Of a stretch of DNA of 18,597 nucleotides, positions 1 through 7,497 are shown in pieces. The DNA is from Actinomycetes bacterium (GTDB taxonomy: Bacteria > Actinomycetota > Actinomycetes > Actinomycetales > Microbacteriaceae): the NCBI GenBank assembly GCA_023457615.1, contig JAEWKY010000248.1, positions 1-18,597 of the forward strand, written 5' to 3'. A program made the position numbers and the translations under genes. Below the pieces are notes generated by a model. The model was not told the origin of the DNA, did not search any database, and worked only from the letters and a program-made list of their open reading frames with translations. The stretch's first letter is position 1; each line of letters begins with the position of its first letter.

Positions 1-90
1 GGGGTGTCGGAGAGCGGCTACGCGATGATCGCCCGCACCGCCCACGTGTCGCCGGAGCGCGCGGAGGGCATCCTGTCGTCGCTGTCGCCC
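1..90. repeat. Left arm of perfect 90-bp inverted repeat (probable contig-end artefact)
   Basis: Bases 1-90 are the exact reverse complement of 525-614, and identity ends abruptly at base 91. The second arm is the interior of the cyclodehydratase-like gene, encoding residues around SESGYAMIARTAH, while this arm lies at the very edge of the sequence. A perfect inverted copy of coding DNA at a contig end, with a loop of 434 bases, is typical of a fold-back or amplification chimera. A genuine inverted duplication cannot be excluded from sequence alone. Confidence 0.85.
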
Positions 91-749
91 ATGCCCACGC
101 CCGCGAGCTGGTCGAGCACGCGGCGACTCGCGAAGACGGCGACCTCGGCGCGCGCGAGCGGATCGGGCTCGGGGGCGGGGCGTCCGAGCAGCTGCGTCGC
201 CACGGCGGGCCACGCGGGGTCGTCGTCGGTGCGCGCGAGCTGCACGCAGTACAGGCACGGTCCCGCCCCCGGCACCACGAACGGCCCCACCTCGACGGAC
301 TGCTCGGCGGCGAGCACCGGCACGTGGACGACATCGCGGTTGAGCCAGCGCAGGTGGTCGGCCGGGGCGATCACGGCGCCCGCGACGAGCACGACGACGC
401 TCGCCTGCGCGGGGTCGCCGAGCGCGCCCGAGGCCGACAGCAGCCCGGCCAGGTCGCGGGCGAGCGCCGAGTCCCCCATCACCGCGGCGACCGCGGACGG
501 CGTCGCCCGGGGAGCGGCGAGCACGGGCGACAGCGACGACAGGATGCCCTCCGCGCGCTCCGGCGACACGTGGGCGGTGCGGGCGATCATCGCGTAGCCG
601 CTCTCCGACACCCCCGCCGCGAGCGCGGCGAGCAGCCGGGCATCCCCGTCGCTCACCTCCTCGAGCACCGCGGCTGCCTCCGAGCCCACCTGCACGCTCG
701 ACGGCGTGCGCCACAGGATCGGATACCGCGGATCGAGCTTCAGCACCAT
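91..749 (-). CDS. Cyclodehydratase-like (ThiF/TOMM-type) protein, 3' end missing
   Basis: About 219 residues are readable before the gene runs into the inverted repeat at base 90; anything beyond that is artefact, so the C-terminus is missing. The start ATG at 749 gives MVLKLDPRYPILWRTPSS, an N-terminus I recognise from actinobacterial proteins carrying the 'bacteriocin biosynthesis cyclodehydratase' domain. Residues 115-147 resemble an E1/ThiF-like core. Residues 160-181 carry PGAGPCLYC followed by D-P-A-W-P, a signature of that domain, with the C-x-x-C at 165-168 probably binding zinc. No YcaO partner or precursor peptide is seen nearby, so a role in peptide modification is not supported. 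The family is usually a stand-alone neighbour of the metalloprotease upstream, as with Rv3196. It is 189 bases downstream of that gene on the same strand and may be cotranscribed. The family call is from memory; its cellular role is unknown. Confidence 0.7.
525..614. repeat. Internal arm of the 90-bp inverted repeat
   Basis: This is the genuine copy, lying in frame within the cyclodehydratase-like gene. Its reverse complement reappears without mismatch at bases 1-90. Confidence 0.85.
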
Positions 750-803
750 GCCCGACAGGATGCCCGCTGCGCACCGGCGACCGCGTCCGGCATCCACAGC
801 TTC

Positions 804-913
804 GGTGCATTTCTCCGGAGGTCCGCGAGCGCGGGCGACCCGGATGCCCGCAGGATGCGGGGAGGGGCCACGATCCTCCGGCGAAACGCACCCGAACTCC
901 GGAGAAACGCACC
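804..913. repeat. Three copies of a 17-bp motif GGTGCRTTTCKCCGGAG in the gap 750-938
   Basis: One copy reads on the plus strand at 804-820 and two read on the minus strand at 876-892 and 897-913. The two minus copies are direct repeats with a 21-base period, which continues into a shared C-G-A-A-C tail. Copies differ at one or two bases only. The opposed copies could form a hairpin with a loop of 55 or 76 bases. The rest of this 189-base gap shows no gene. The element could act as a terminator or RNA-processing hairpin, or be a dispersed intergenic repeat. Its function is not determinable here. Confidence 0.7.
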
Positions 914-938
914 CCGAACCGAGGGGAGGAGCGGCCGC

Positions 939-2306
939 CTACTCTTCGTGCGGCCGGTCACCCGTGGAGTCGTCGAGGAGGTCCCGCAGCGCGCGATCCA
1001 CGTCGTCGGGCTCCGGCGCCGGGCCGGTGAGCCGGGCGACGAGGGCCGCGGGCGCGTCGATGTCGGCATCCGTCGGCACGACGTCGGGGTGCGCCCAGAG
1101 GTCGTCCCGCTCGTCCGCGCCGACGGCGTCGTGCACCGCCTGCCACATCGCGGCCGCCTCGCGCAGGCGACGGGGGCGCAGCTCGAGCCCGACGAGGGTG
1201 GAGAACGCCGACTCGGCGGGTCCGCCCGCGGCGCGACGACGTCGCACCGTCTCGGCGATCGCCGCGGCGTGCGGCAGGCGCGTCGTCGCGGCGGCGGTGA
1301 CGACATCCACCCACCCCTCGATGAGGGCGAGCATCGTCTCGAGCCGCGCGAGGGCGGCGAGCTGCTCGTCGGTCTTCGGCGGGATGAGCGCGCCCGACTG
1401 CAGCGCCGCGCGCAGCTCCTCGGGGTTCTGCGGGTCGAGGTCGGCGGCGAGCTCCTCGAGCTTCTCCATGTCGATGCGCGTGCCGTGCGCGACCTCGGTG
1501 ATCTGGGTGAGCACGTGCAGGCGCAGCCACTTCGCGTGGCGGAACAGCCGCGCGTGGGCGAGCTCGCGCACCGACAGGTAGAGCCGGATCTCGTCGACCG
1601 GGATGTCGAGCCCGCGCCCGAAGTCGTCGACGTTCTGCGGCACGAGCGCGGCCTGCCCCGTCTCGCCGTCGAGCAGCGGGATGCCGACGTCGCCGCCGGA
1701 GACGGCCTCCGCGGCGAGCTGCCCGACGACCTGGCCGAGCTGCATCGCGAACAGCGTGCCGCCGATGTTGCGCATGAGCTTGCCGGCTCCGCCGAGCATG
1801 CCGCCCAGCTCCTCGGGGGCGTGCTCCTCGAGCACGCGGGTGAGCGCGTCGGCGATCGAGTTCGCGACCGGCTCGGCGAGCTGGGTCCAGACCGGCATCG
1901 TGGCCTCGGCCCAGCCGGCGCGGGTGAGCAGCACGGGCTCGGTCGTGAGGGTGCTGATCGACGTGGCCTCGTCGAGCCAGAGCGCGGCGACGTGCAGCGC
2001 CTGCTCGAGCGCCGAGCGCTCCGCGGGCGTGGACGGCACGGCCGAGCGTCCGGCGAGGGTGCGCGCCTGCTCGATCGCGAGGCCCCAGTTGATGCCGTCG
2101 CCGCTGTTCTGCAGCGCCTGCTGCAGCTGACCGATGAGCCGCTGCACCATCTCGGGGTCGTCGGGCAGCCCGGCGGCGCTCGCGAGCCTCGCCGGATCGA
2201 TGTCGGTGTCGCCCGCGAGGAAGTCGCGCAGCATGTCGCGGAACTCGCCCGTGGCGTCGCCCTCGTCGTCGGGTTCGACGGGCTCGCGCGGCGGGTGATC
2301 GGCCAT
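939..2306 (-). CDS. DUF2342 family 'zinc-dependent metalloprotease' (Rv3195-like)
   Basis: This 455-residue protein matches the actinobacterial family annotated as zinc-dependent metalloprotease or F420-associated hydrolase, and that family's usual length. It is mostly helical, with the acidic N-terminal segment EPDDEGDATGEF and a glycine-rich block near residues 168-174. The most recognisable motif is RELAHARLF at 247-255 followed by WLR. It replaces a classical HEXXH, so the protease label is weakly founded. No signal peptide or membrane segment is seen, implying a cytoplasmic protein. I chose the ATG at 2306 because a TAGCGT -10 box ends 7 bases upstream and there is no Shine-Dalgarno, a leaderless arrangement. 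An ATG at 2330 would add eight unsupported residues. It diverges from the PDZ/Lon gene, an arrangement conserved with M. tuberculosis Rv3194c/Rv3195. Substrate unknown. Confidence 0.8.
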   Translation of the reverse strand: MADHPPREPVEPDDEGDATGEFRDMLRDFLAGDTDIDPARLASAAGLPDDPEMVQRLIGQLQQALQNSGDGINWGLAIEQARTLAGRSAVPSTPAERSALEQALHVAALWLDEATSISTLTTEPVLLTRAGWAEATMPVWTQLAEPVANSIADALTRVLEEHAPEELGGMLGGAGKLMRNIGGTLFAMQLGQVVGQLAAEAVSGGDVGIPLLDGETGQAALVPQNVDDFGRGLDIPVDEIRLYLSVRELAHARLFRHAKWLRLHVLTQITEVAHGTRIDMEKLEELAADLDPQNPEELRAALQSGALIPPKTDEQLAALARLETMLALIEGWVDVVTAAATTRLPHAAAIAETVRRRRAAGGPAESAFSTLVGLELRPRRLREAAAMWQAVHDAVGADERDDLWAHPDVVPTDADIDAPAALVARLTGPAPEPDDVDRALRDLLDDSTGDRPHEE

Positions 2307-2319
2307 GACGACTACGCTA
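2307..2319 (-). promoter_or_regulatory. Leaderless promoter (-10 TAGCGT) for the DUF2342 gene
   Basis: On the minus strand TAGCGT (2319 to 2314) is followed by seven bases and then the ATG at 2306, placing the probable transcription start at the A of the start codon. No Shine-Dalgarno is present. A convincing -35 box was not found. Confidence 0.55.
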
Positions 2320-2387
2320 GCCCGGAGCATCCGGCGCCCGCCCGGAGCGCTCTGCGCCCCCAGCGAACACGAGGGGGCTCCGCGGTC

Positions 2388-2395
2388 GGAGGGGG
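2388..2395 (+). promoter_or_regulatory. Ribosome binding site deciding the GTG start at 2401
   Basis: GGAGGGGG lies five bases before GTG 2401. The in-frame ATG at 2305 has no ribosome binding site and would overlap the divergent gene's start codon, so 2401 is preferred. Confidence 0.65.
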
Positions 2396-2400
2396 ATTCG

Positions 2401-3528
2401 GTGTCGCTGCCCGATCCGGCATCGTCGGAGCCGAAGGCCTCCGCCTCGCGGCCGCCCTCCCCGCTGCGTGCGCCGTGGACGAGCTACCTCGGATTCGGGC
2501 TGCTCGTGGCGGCCGTCACGGGGTGCGTGCTCTTCGCGACGGCGCCGTCGCCGTACGTCGTCGAGCGCCCGGGGCCCGTCTTCGACACGCTCGGCGAGGT
2601 CGAGATCGACGAGGGCGAGACCGTGCCGCTCATCGACATCCCGGACGAGACGACCTACCCGACGTCGGGCCAGCTCGACATGCTCACCGTCTACATCGAC
2701 GGCTCGCGCGACCGGCCGCTGGCCTGGATCGACGTCGCGACCGCGTGGTTCGACCCGAGCCGCACGGTGCTGCCGGTCGACGCCGTCTACCCCGCCGGCC
2801 AGACCGACGAGGAGGCCGACGAGGAGAGCGCGGTCGCGATGGACACCTCGCAGCAGGATGCCGTCGCCGCCGCGCTCGGCGAGCTCGACATCGACTACAC
2901 GAGCGTCTTCGTCGTCGCGAGCGTCGTGGAGGGCTCGGCCGCCGAGGGCGTGCTCGCGGCGGGGGACGAGATCCTCACCGCCGACGGGGCGACGATCGCG
3001 GGCGTGCAGGACCTGCGGGACGCGCTGCTGGCCGCGGGGGTCGGCACGCCGGTCGACCTGGGCATCCGCCGCGACGGCGCCGCGCGCACCGTGACCGTCA
3101 CCCCCACGGCGGGGGACGACGGCGCACCGGTCATCGGCGTCTACGCGGCCTCCCGCTACGACTTCCCGATCGACGTGAGCATCCGATTGCAGAACGTCGG
3201 CGGCCCGAGCGCGGGCATGATGTTCGCGCTCGCGATCTTCGACAAGCTGACGCCGGGCGAGCTCACCGACGGCGAGCACATCGCGGGCACGGGCACGATC
3301 GCCGGCGACGGCAGCGTCGGGGCGATCGGCGGCATCGTGCAGAAGATGTACGGCGCGCAGAACGCGGGCGCGGACTGGTTCCTCGCTCCGTCGGCGAACT
3401 GCGGCGACGTCGTCGGACGCATCCCGGGCGGCCTCGAGGTGTTCTCGGTGTCGACGCTCGAGGAGGCGATCGCCGCCGTCGAGGCGATCGCGGAGGGCGA
3501 CGTCGCGGAGCTCCCCCGCTGCCGCTGA
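2401..3528 (+). CDS. Membrane-anchored PDZ/Lon-like S16 protease (YlbL family)
   Basis: This 375-residue protein has one N-terminal membrane segment (about residues 25-45, YLGFGLLVAAVTGCVLF), then an external domain. A PDZ-like domain follows at roughly 165-245 (SVVEGSAAEGVLAAGDEIL, then DGATIAGVQDLRDAL). The C-terminal Lon proteolytic domain carries the Ser-Lys dyad: Ser270 in GGPSAGMM and Lys315 in the IGGIVQK segment. Both residues are intact and 45 apart, as expected for the family, so the enzyme is probably active in the cell envelope. YlbL-type proteins are known for processing secreted or membrane proteins; the substrate here is unknown. It precedes the UPF0182 gene by 122 bases on the same strand and is divergent from DUF2342, matching Rv3194c. 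No strong terminator follows, although UPF0182 has its own -10 box. Confidence 0.88.
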   Translation: MSLPDPASSEPKASASRPPSPLRAPWTSYLGFGLLVAAVTGCVLFATAPSPYVVERPGPVFDTLGEVEIDEGETVPLIDIPDETTYPTSGQLDMLTVYIDGSRDRPLAWIDVATAWFDPSRTVLPVDAVYPAGQTDEEADEESAVAMDTSQQDAVAAALGELDIDYTSVFVVASVVEGSAAEGVLAAGDEILTADGATIAGVQDLRDALLAAGVGTPVDLGIRRDGAARTVTVTPTAGDDGAPVIGVYAASRYDFPIDVSIRLQNVGGPSAGMMFALAIFDKLTPGELTDGEHIAGTGTIAGDGSVGAIGGIVQKMYGAQNAGADWFLAPSANCGDVVGRIPGGLEVFSVSTLEEAIAAVEAIAEGDVAELPRCR

Positions 3529-3620
3529 CCGCGGCCGCGGCGCACCGTCGCCCGACGCGCGTTCGCTGCGAGCGTGAGCCGGCGACACCCGTCCCCGGGA
3601 ATCTCGCAGACGGCCCCCCG

Positions 3621-3644
3621 TAGAATCTCAGGGATCCGAAGGAG
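3621..3644 (+). promoter_or_regulatory. -10 box TAGAAT and Shine-Dalgarno AAGGAG for the UPF0182 gene
   Basis: TAGAAT at 3621-3626 predicts transcription from about 3633. AAGGAG at 3639-3644 is six bases before the TTG start at 3651 and fixes that unusual start codon. No clear -35 box is seen. Confidence 0.55.
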
Positions 3645-3650
3645 CCGCCG

Positions 3651-6569
3651 TTGTCGACGACCCGTCCCGCACCCGCCAGCCCGCCCGCCCGTAGCCGGAC
3701 CCGCGCCGCCGTCGCGATCTCCGCGGCGATCATCGCCGCGCTGGTGATCGCCTTCTTCGTCTTCTCGGGGTTCTACAGCGATGTGCTGTGGTTCGACCAG
3801 CTCGGCTTCCTCGGCGTGCTCACGACGCGCTGGGGCGCCTTCGCCGCGATGTTCGCCGTCGGCTTCGTCGCGATGGCGCTCGTCGTCTGGCTCAGCATCC
3901 TGCTCGCCTTCCGCGCCCGCCCCGTCTACGCGAAGCTCAACGCGCAGCTCGACCGCTACCAGCAGCTCATCGAGCCGCTGCGCCGCGTCGCGATGATCGG
4001 CATCCCGCTCGTGCTCGGCCTCTTCATGGGCGTCTCGACGGCGACCCGCTGGGACACCGTGCTGCAGTTCCTCAACCGCCAGCCGTTCGGCACGACGGAT
4101 CCGCAGTTCGGGCTCGACGTCTCGTTCTACGTGTTCGAGCTGCCGCTGTACCGCGGCATCCTCGCCTACGCCTCGGCGGTCGTGCTCATCGCGGGGCTCG
4201 CGGCGCTCGCGACCTCGTACATCTACGGCGCCATCCAGATCACCGGCCGCGAGGTGCGGGTCACGCGCCGCGCGCGCATCCAGCTCGCCATCACGGCCGC
4301 GGTCTACATCGCGCTGCAGGGCGCGAGCATCTGGTTCGACCAGTACGGCACCCTCACCGACCAGAAGGACATCCTCACCGGCGCGAACTACGCCGACGTC
4401 AACGCGGGCATCCCGGGGCGCGCGATCCTCGCCGGCATCGCCGCCCTCGTCGCGATCCTCTGCATCGTGACGGCGATCATCGGCCGCTGGCGCCTGCCCA
4501 TCGTCGGCACGGCGCTGCTGCTCGTCTCGGGACTCGTGGTGGGCACGATCTACCCGGCGATCGTCGACCGTCTCTTCGTCGCCCCGAGCCAGGGCCGCAC
4601 CGAGGCTCCCTACATCCAGCACAACATCGATGCGACGCGGGCCGCCTACGGTCTGAGCGACGTCGACGTGCAGCGCTACAACGCGCAGTCGGATGCCGAG
4701 CCCGGTGCCCTGCGCGAAGACGCCGAGACCACCGCGAACATCCGCATCCTCGACCCCGCGCACATCGCCCCGACCTTCGCGCAGCTCGAGCGCGTGCGGC
4801 AGTACTACCGCTTCGCGAGCAACCTCGACGTCGACCGCTACATGGTCGACGGCGCGACGCAGGACACCGTCATCGCGGTGCGCGAGCTCAACCAGGACGC
4901 GTCGGACTCCTGGTACAACAACTCCCTCGTCTACACCCACGGCTACGGCGTGGTCGCCGCCTACGGCAACCAGCGCAACGCGCAGGGCGAGCCCGTGTTC
5001 CTCGAATCGGGCATCCCGTCGACGGGCGGCCTCGGCGAGTACGAGCCGCGGGTCTACTTCGGCGAGAACTCGCCGATCTACTCGATCGTCGGCGCGCCCG
5101 AGGGCGAGGAGCCCGACATCGAGATCGACTACCCGTCGGCGACGGAGGGCAGCGACGCGAACGCCGTGCGCACGACCTTCACGGGCGAGGGCGGACCGCA
5201 GCTCGGCGGCATCTTCACGCGCCTCGTCTACGCGCTGAAGTTCCAGGCGGAGGAGATCCTGCTCTCCGACCAGATCAACGACTCGTCGCAGATCCTCTAC
5301 GACCGCAACCCGCTCGACCGGGTGCGGAAGGTGGCGCCGTACCTCACCCTCGACAGCGACACGTACCCGGCGGTCGTCGACGGCCGCATCGTGTGGATCG
5401 TCGACGGGTACACGACCACCGCGAGCTACCCGTACTCGCGCCTGCAGTCGCTCTCCGAGGCGATCGTCGACACGAACACGCCCGGTCAGGCGTTCGCCCT
5501 CGACGACATCAACTACATCCGCAACTCGGTCAAGGCCACGGTCGACGCCTACGACGGCACGGTGACGCTCTACGCGTGGGACGAGGAGGATCCGATCCTC
5601 AAGACCTACGAGGCCGTCTACCCCGGCACGGTGCAGCCGCGCGACGAGATGAGCGAGGACCTCCTCGCGCACGTGCGCTACCCGGCCGACCTGTTCAAGG
5701 TGCAGCGGTCGATCTTCGCGACGTACCACGTGACCGACGCGAACGAGTTCTACTCGGGCACCGACGCGTGGACGACGCCCGACGAGCCCACCGCCGAGAA
5801 CGCCGCCAACGCCCCGGCCCAGGCCCCGTACTACCTGACCATGCAGCTCCCGGGCGCGGAGAAGCCGGCGTTCACGCTGTACTCGACGTTCATCCCCGAG
5901 ACGACGGCGGCGGGCAGCCAGAACATCCTCACCGGCTACCTCGCGGTCAACGCGGATGCCGGCGACGACTACGGCAAGCTCACGCTGCTCACCCTGCCGA
6001 AGGACAACACCGTGCCGGCGCCGGGTCAGGTGCAGGCGCAGTTCAACTCGGACGACGTCGTCGCGAACCAGCTCAACATCCTGGAGCGCGGCGGTTCGAC
6101 CGAGGTCATCCGCGGCAACCTGCTGACCCTGCCGGTCGGCGGCGGGCTGCTCTACGTGCAGCCGGTCTACGTGCAGGCGACGGGAGGCACGAGCTACCCG
6201 CTGCTGCGCAAGATCCTCGTGGCCTTCGGCGACCAGATCGCGTTCGAGGACACCCTCGACGCCGCGCTGGACAAGATCTTCGGCGGCGACTCCGGGGCGA
6301 ACGCGGGCGACGGCGACGTGCCGGTCGATCCGGGCACCGAGGATCCGGGCACCGAGGACCCGGGCACCGAGGAGCCGGGCACCGACCCCGGCACCGAGGA
6401 GCCGGGCGATGCCGACCTCAGCGCCCTGCAGCAGGCGCTCTCCGACTACCAGGCGGCGCTCGCCGACCGCGAGGCGGCGTACGCGGAGAACGACCTCGTC
6501 GCGGCGGCGGAGGCCGACCAGCGCATGCAGGACGCCATCGAGCGGGCCATCGCGGCCTCGGAGGGCTAG
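3651..6569 (+). CDS. UPF0182 family large membrane protein (Rv3193c-like)
   Basis: This 972-residue protein has the UPF0182 layout. Seven membrane segments lie in the first third (approximately 18-42, 64-88, 112-133, 168-195, 209-229, 256-278, 282-305). A long, probably extracellular domain follows, with tyrosine- and asparagine-rich stretches such as SWYNNSLVYTHGYG. The C-terminus has a proline/glycine/threonine/acidic repeat (about 893-919) and then a helical, possibly coiled-coil tail rich in Ala, Glu and Asp. The TTG start is supported by an AAGGAG six bases upstream. The function of UPF0182 is not established to my knowledge. Its conserved position beside the PDZ/Lon protease suggests a shared envelope role, as an inference. 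Confidence 0.9.
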   Translation: MSTTRPAPASPPARSRTRAAVAISAAIIAALVIAFFVFSGFYSDVLWFDQLGFLGVLTTRWGAFAAMFAVGFVAMALVVWLSILLAFRARPVYAKLNAQLDRYQQLIEPLRRVAMIGIPLVLGLFMGVSTATRWDTVLQFLNRQPFGTTDPQFGLDVSFYVFELPLYRGILAYASAVVLIAGLAALATSYIYGAIQITGREVRVTRRARIQLAITAAVYIALQGASIWFDQYGTLTDQKDILTGANYADVNAGIPGRAILAGIAALVAILCIVTAIIGRWRLPIVGTALLLVSGLVVGTIYPAIVDRLFVAPSQGRTEAPYIQHNIDATRAAYGLSDVDVQRYNAQSDAEPGALREDAETTANIRILDPAHIAPTFAQLERVRQYYRFASNLDVDRYMVDGATQDTVIAVRELNQDASDSWYNNSLVYTHGYGVVAAYGNQRNAQGEPVFLESGIPSTGGLGEYEPRVYFGENSPIYSIVGAPEGEEPDIEIDYPSATEGSDANAVRTTFTGEGGPQLGGIFTRLVYALKFQAEEILLSDQINDSSQILYDRNPLDRVRKVAPYLTLDSDTYPAVVDGRIVWIVDGYTTTASYPYSRLQSLSEAIVDTNTPGQAFALDDINYIRNSVKATVDAYDGTVTLYAWDEEDPILKTYEAVYPGTVQPRDEMSEDLLAHVRYPADLFKVQRSIFATYHVTDANEFYSGTDAWTTPDEPTAENAANAPAQAPYYLTMQLPGAEKPAFTLYSTFIPETTAAGSQNILTGYLAVNADAGDDYGKLTLLTLPKDNTVPAPGQVQAQFNSDDVVANQLNILERGGSTEVIRGNLLTLPVGGGLLYVQPVYVQATGGTSYPLLRKILVAFGDQIAFEDTLDAALDKIFGGDSGANAGDGDVPVDPGTEDPGTEDPGTEEPGTDPGTEEPGDADLSALQQALSDYQAALADREAAYAENDLVAAAEADQRMQDAIERAIAASEG
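6327..6407 (+). repeat. 15-bp tandem repeat encoding D-P-G-T-E units
   Basis: Within the UPF0182 gene, 15-base units coding for (D/E)-P-G-T-E occur about five times, one unit lacking a codon. The first two units are identical in DNA. The repeat forms an acidic linker between the main external domain and the helical tail and is a likely site of copy-number variation. Confidence 0.85.
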
Positions 6570-6593
6570 GCGGCGAGCTGCTCCATCCCGTGG

Positions 6594-6599
6594 TAGGCT
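6594..6599 (+). promoter_or_regulatory. -10 box TAGGCT of the tRNA-fMet promoter
   Basis: TAGGCT ends 12 bases before the tRNA, predicting a start near 6606 and a short 5' leader. It begins 24 bases past the UPF0182 stop. A clear -35 box was not identified. Confidence 0.5.
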
Positions 6600-6611
6600 C
6601 GATTCTCGTGC

Positions 6612-6688
6612 CGCGGGGTGGAGCAGCTCGGTAGCTCGCTGGGCTCATAACCCAGAGGTCGCAGGTTCAAATCCTGTCCCCGCAACCA
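6612..6688 (+). tRNA. Initiator tRNA-fMet (anticodon CAT)
   Basis: The 77-base sequence folds as a full cloverleaf. The acceptor arms CGCGGGG and CCCCGCA leave the C1:A72 mismatch typical of bacterial initiators. The anticodon stem ends in GGG:CCC around loop CTCATAA, giving anticodon CAT. The T arm contains GGTTCAAATCC, and CCA is encoded. These features distinguish it from elongator Met and Ile2 tRNAs. The accessory island begins just downstream. Confidence 0.97.
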
Positions 6689-6749
6689 ATACGGCCTTAC
6701 TCAAAACCGAGGTCCGGAAGTACTCCGGGAGTCGGCGAACAGTAAGACC

Positions 6750-6789
6750 CAACGTAGGAACCCCGGTCTCAAGACCGGGGTTCTTGCGT
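6750..6789 (+). terminator. Hairpin terminator after tRNA-fMet
   Basis: An 11-bp perfect stem (6758-6768 with 6773-6783) encloses the loop TCAA. It may be extended by an outer CAACG/CGTTG pairing. It is followed by TTGCGTTG rather than a long T run, as is common in high-GC bacteria. Its core CCCCGGTC-N4-GACCGGGG is shared with the hairpin at 11123-11150. Confidence 0.75.
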
Positions 6790-7025
6790 TGTGTGGGCGA
6801 GATCGCCTTCTCTTCGTCGGCGTGCTCGCTGAACGCGACAGACGCTTCACGAATCTCTTCGATCGCTTCGTGGCGCCGATGGGGTGCTTGGCTTCTCGGT
6901 TTTCGCCGCACGAAGTCCCGTCCATGCCGTCCATTGATAGGGAAACGGAAGTGGAGAGTCTACGTGCATCGTCGGCGGTCTGGGGAATCTGCGGGGGGCA
7001 ATTGCTGAAGATTCCGAGACTTTAG
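6790..7025. other. Intergenic stretch with no confident gene
   Basis: This gap, between the tRNA terminator and the promoter at 7026, has lower GC than the core. A minus-strand frame around 6790-6911 reads a helix-like segment (HEAIEEIREASVAFSEHADEE). A plus-strand frame from GTG 6789 can encode about 78 residues. Neither has a ribosome binding site or a recognisable family, and the minus frame continues into the terminator and the tRNA. I treat it as non-coding or as a degraded coding remnant. Confidence 0.4.
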
Positions 7026-7055
7026 TTGAACGCTCCGCTTTCGTATGTGTAAGTT
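7026..7055 (+). promoter_or_regulatory. Promoter of the peptide/ABC operon
   Basis: TTGAAC at 7026-7031 and TAAGTT at 7050-7055 are separated by 18 bases and resemble a housekeeping sigma promoter. The predicted start is near 7062, leaving a leader of about 40 bases. AAGAGGA at 7091-7097 is the ribosome binding site, five bases before ATG 7103. Confidence 0.5.
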
Positions 7056-7102
7056 CCGATCAAGAGCCGATCAGACGGCTAGTACCAGAGAAGAGGATCA
7101 GG

Positions 7103-7486
7103 ATGACGAAACGAAAGTATCAGTTAGCTGCTGCCGTTGCGGCTGTTGCCCTCGGCGTGACTCTCGGAGTGGCCTCGCCCGCCGTAGCGCAGCCGACGGC
7201 CAAGGTGGCCGACAACCCGAGCGTCGCGTGCCGGCTGAACGGGGTGGACACGGGAACGCTTCGCGGTTACCGTGCCGCAACGTACGCGACCACCCGTGAG
7301 CAGTTCGGCGAGTGCGGTACCGTCTTCGTTCGGGTGCAGTACTACGTGCCCGGAGGAAGTGGCGCCTACTACAGCAACTGGGTGAGCGGCTCGTCGTACG
7401 CGCACTCGGGCGGGTTCCCGTCGGTGCCGAAGGGCTACCACACCGCGGGCCGCGCGCTCTACCAGGTCGAGAGCTTCCCCTCCTGA
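7103..7486 (+). CDS. Small secreted peptide, candidate lactococcin-972-like bacteriocin
   Basis: This 127-residue precursor has a clear Sec signal peptide: MTKRKYQ, a hydrophobic core, then AVA with cleavage probably after residue 29. The mature part is about 98 residues with two cysteines (43 and 71), which could form a disulfide. Residues 89-107 (YYSNWVSGSSYAHSGGFPS) resemble the YSNY-x-x-G-S-x-x-HS-x-x-V core of lactococcin 972, and the C-terminus is aromatic. The tryptophan/glycine start typical of mature lactococcin 972 is not evident, so the match is at motif level only. The start is supported by AAGAGGA and an upstream promoter. It heads a five-gene operon with an ABC transporter, the usual context for that bacteriocin group. 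Alternatives are an unrelated secreted envelope protein or a stress-induced peptide. Confidence 0.5.
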   Translation: MTKRKYQLAAAVAAVALGVTLGVASPAVAQPTAKVADNPSVACRLNGVDTGTLRGYRAATYATTREQFGECGTVFVRVQYYVPGGSGAYYSNWVSGSSYAHSGGFPSVPKGYHTAGRALYQVESFPS

Positions 7487-7497
7487 GTCTCGACGAC

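Noticed and set aside
91..749. A thiazole/oxazole-modified peptide biosynthesis cluster based on the cyclodehydratase-like gene
   Set aside because: No YcaO protein, dehydrogenase or precursor peptide is nearby, and the gene sits in a conserved housekeeping context.
2305..2400. ATG 2305 as the start of the PDZ/Lon gene
   Set aside because: It has no ribosome binding site and would overlap the divergent start codon; GTG 2401 has GGAGGGGG at the right distance and precedes the membrane anchor normally.
3529..3545. A terminator at the palindromic CCGCGGCCGCGG after the PDZ/Lon gene
   Set aside because: It is a short GC palindrome with no loop or T tract, expected by chance in this DNA.
324..3623. 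A very long plus-strand open frame spanning the minus-strand genes
   Set aside because: It is arginine-, alanine- and glycine-rich, runs antisense to two well-supported genes and then out of frame across the PDZ/Lon gene, and is an effect of the high GC content.
3156..5729. An 857-codon minus-strand frame opposite UPF0182
   Set aside because: The product is dominated by Arg, Asp and Val and has no recognisable domain; the plus strand encodes a clear membrane protein.
6789..7025. A 78-codon plus-strand ORF from GTG 6789
   Set aside because: It starts inside the terminator region, has no ribosome binding site and shows no recognisable features.
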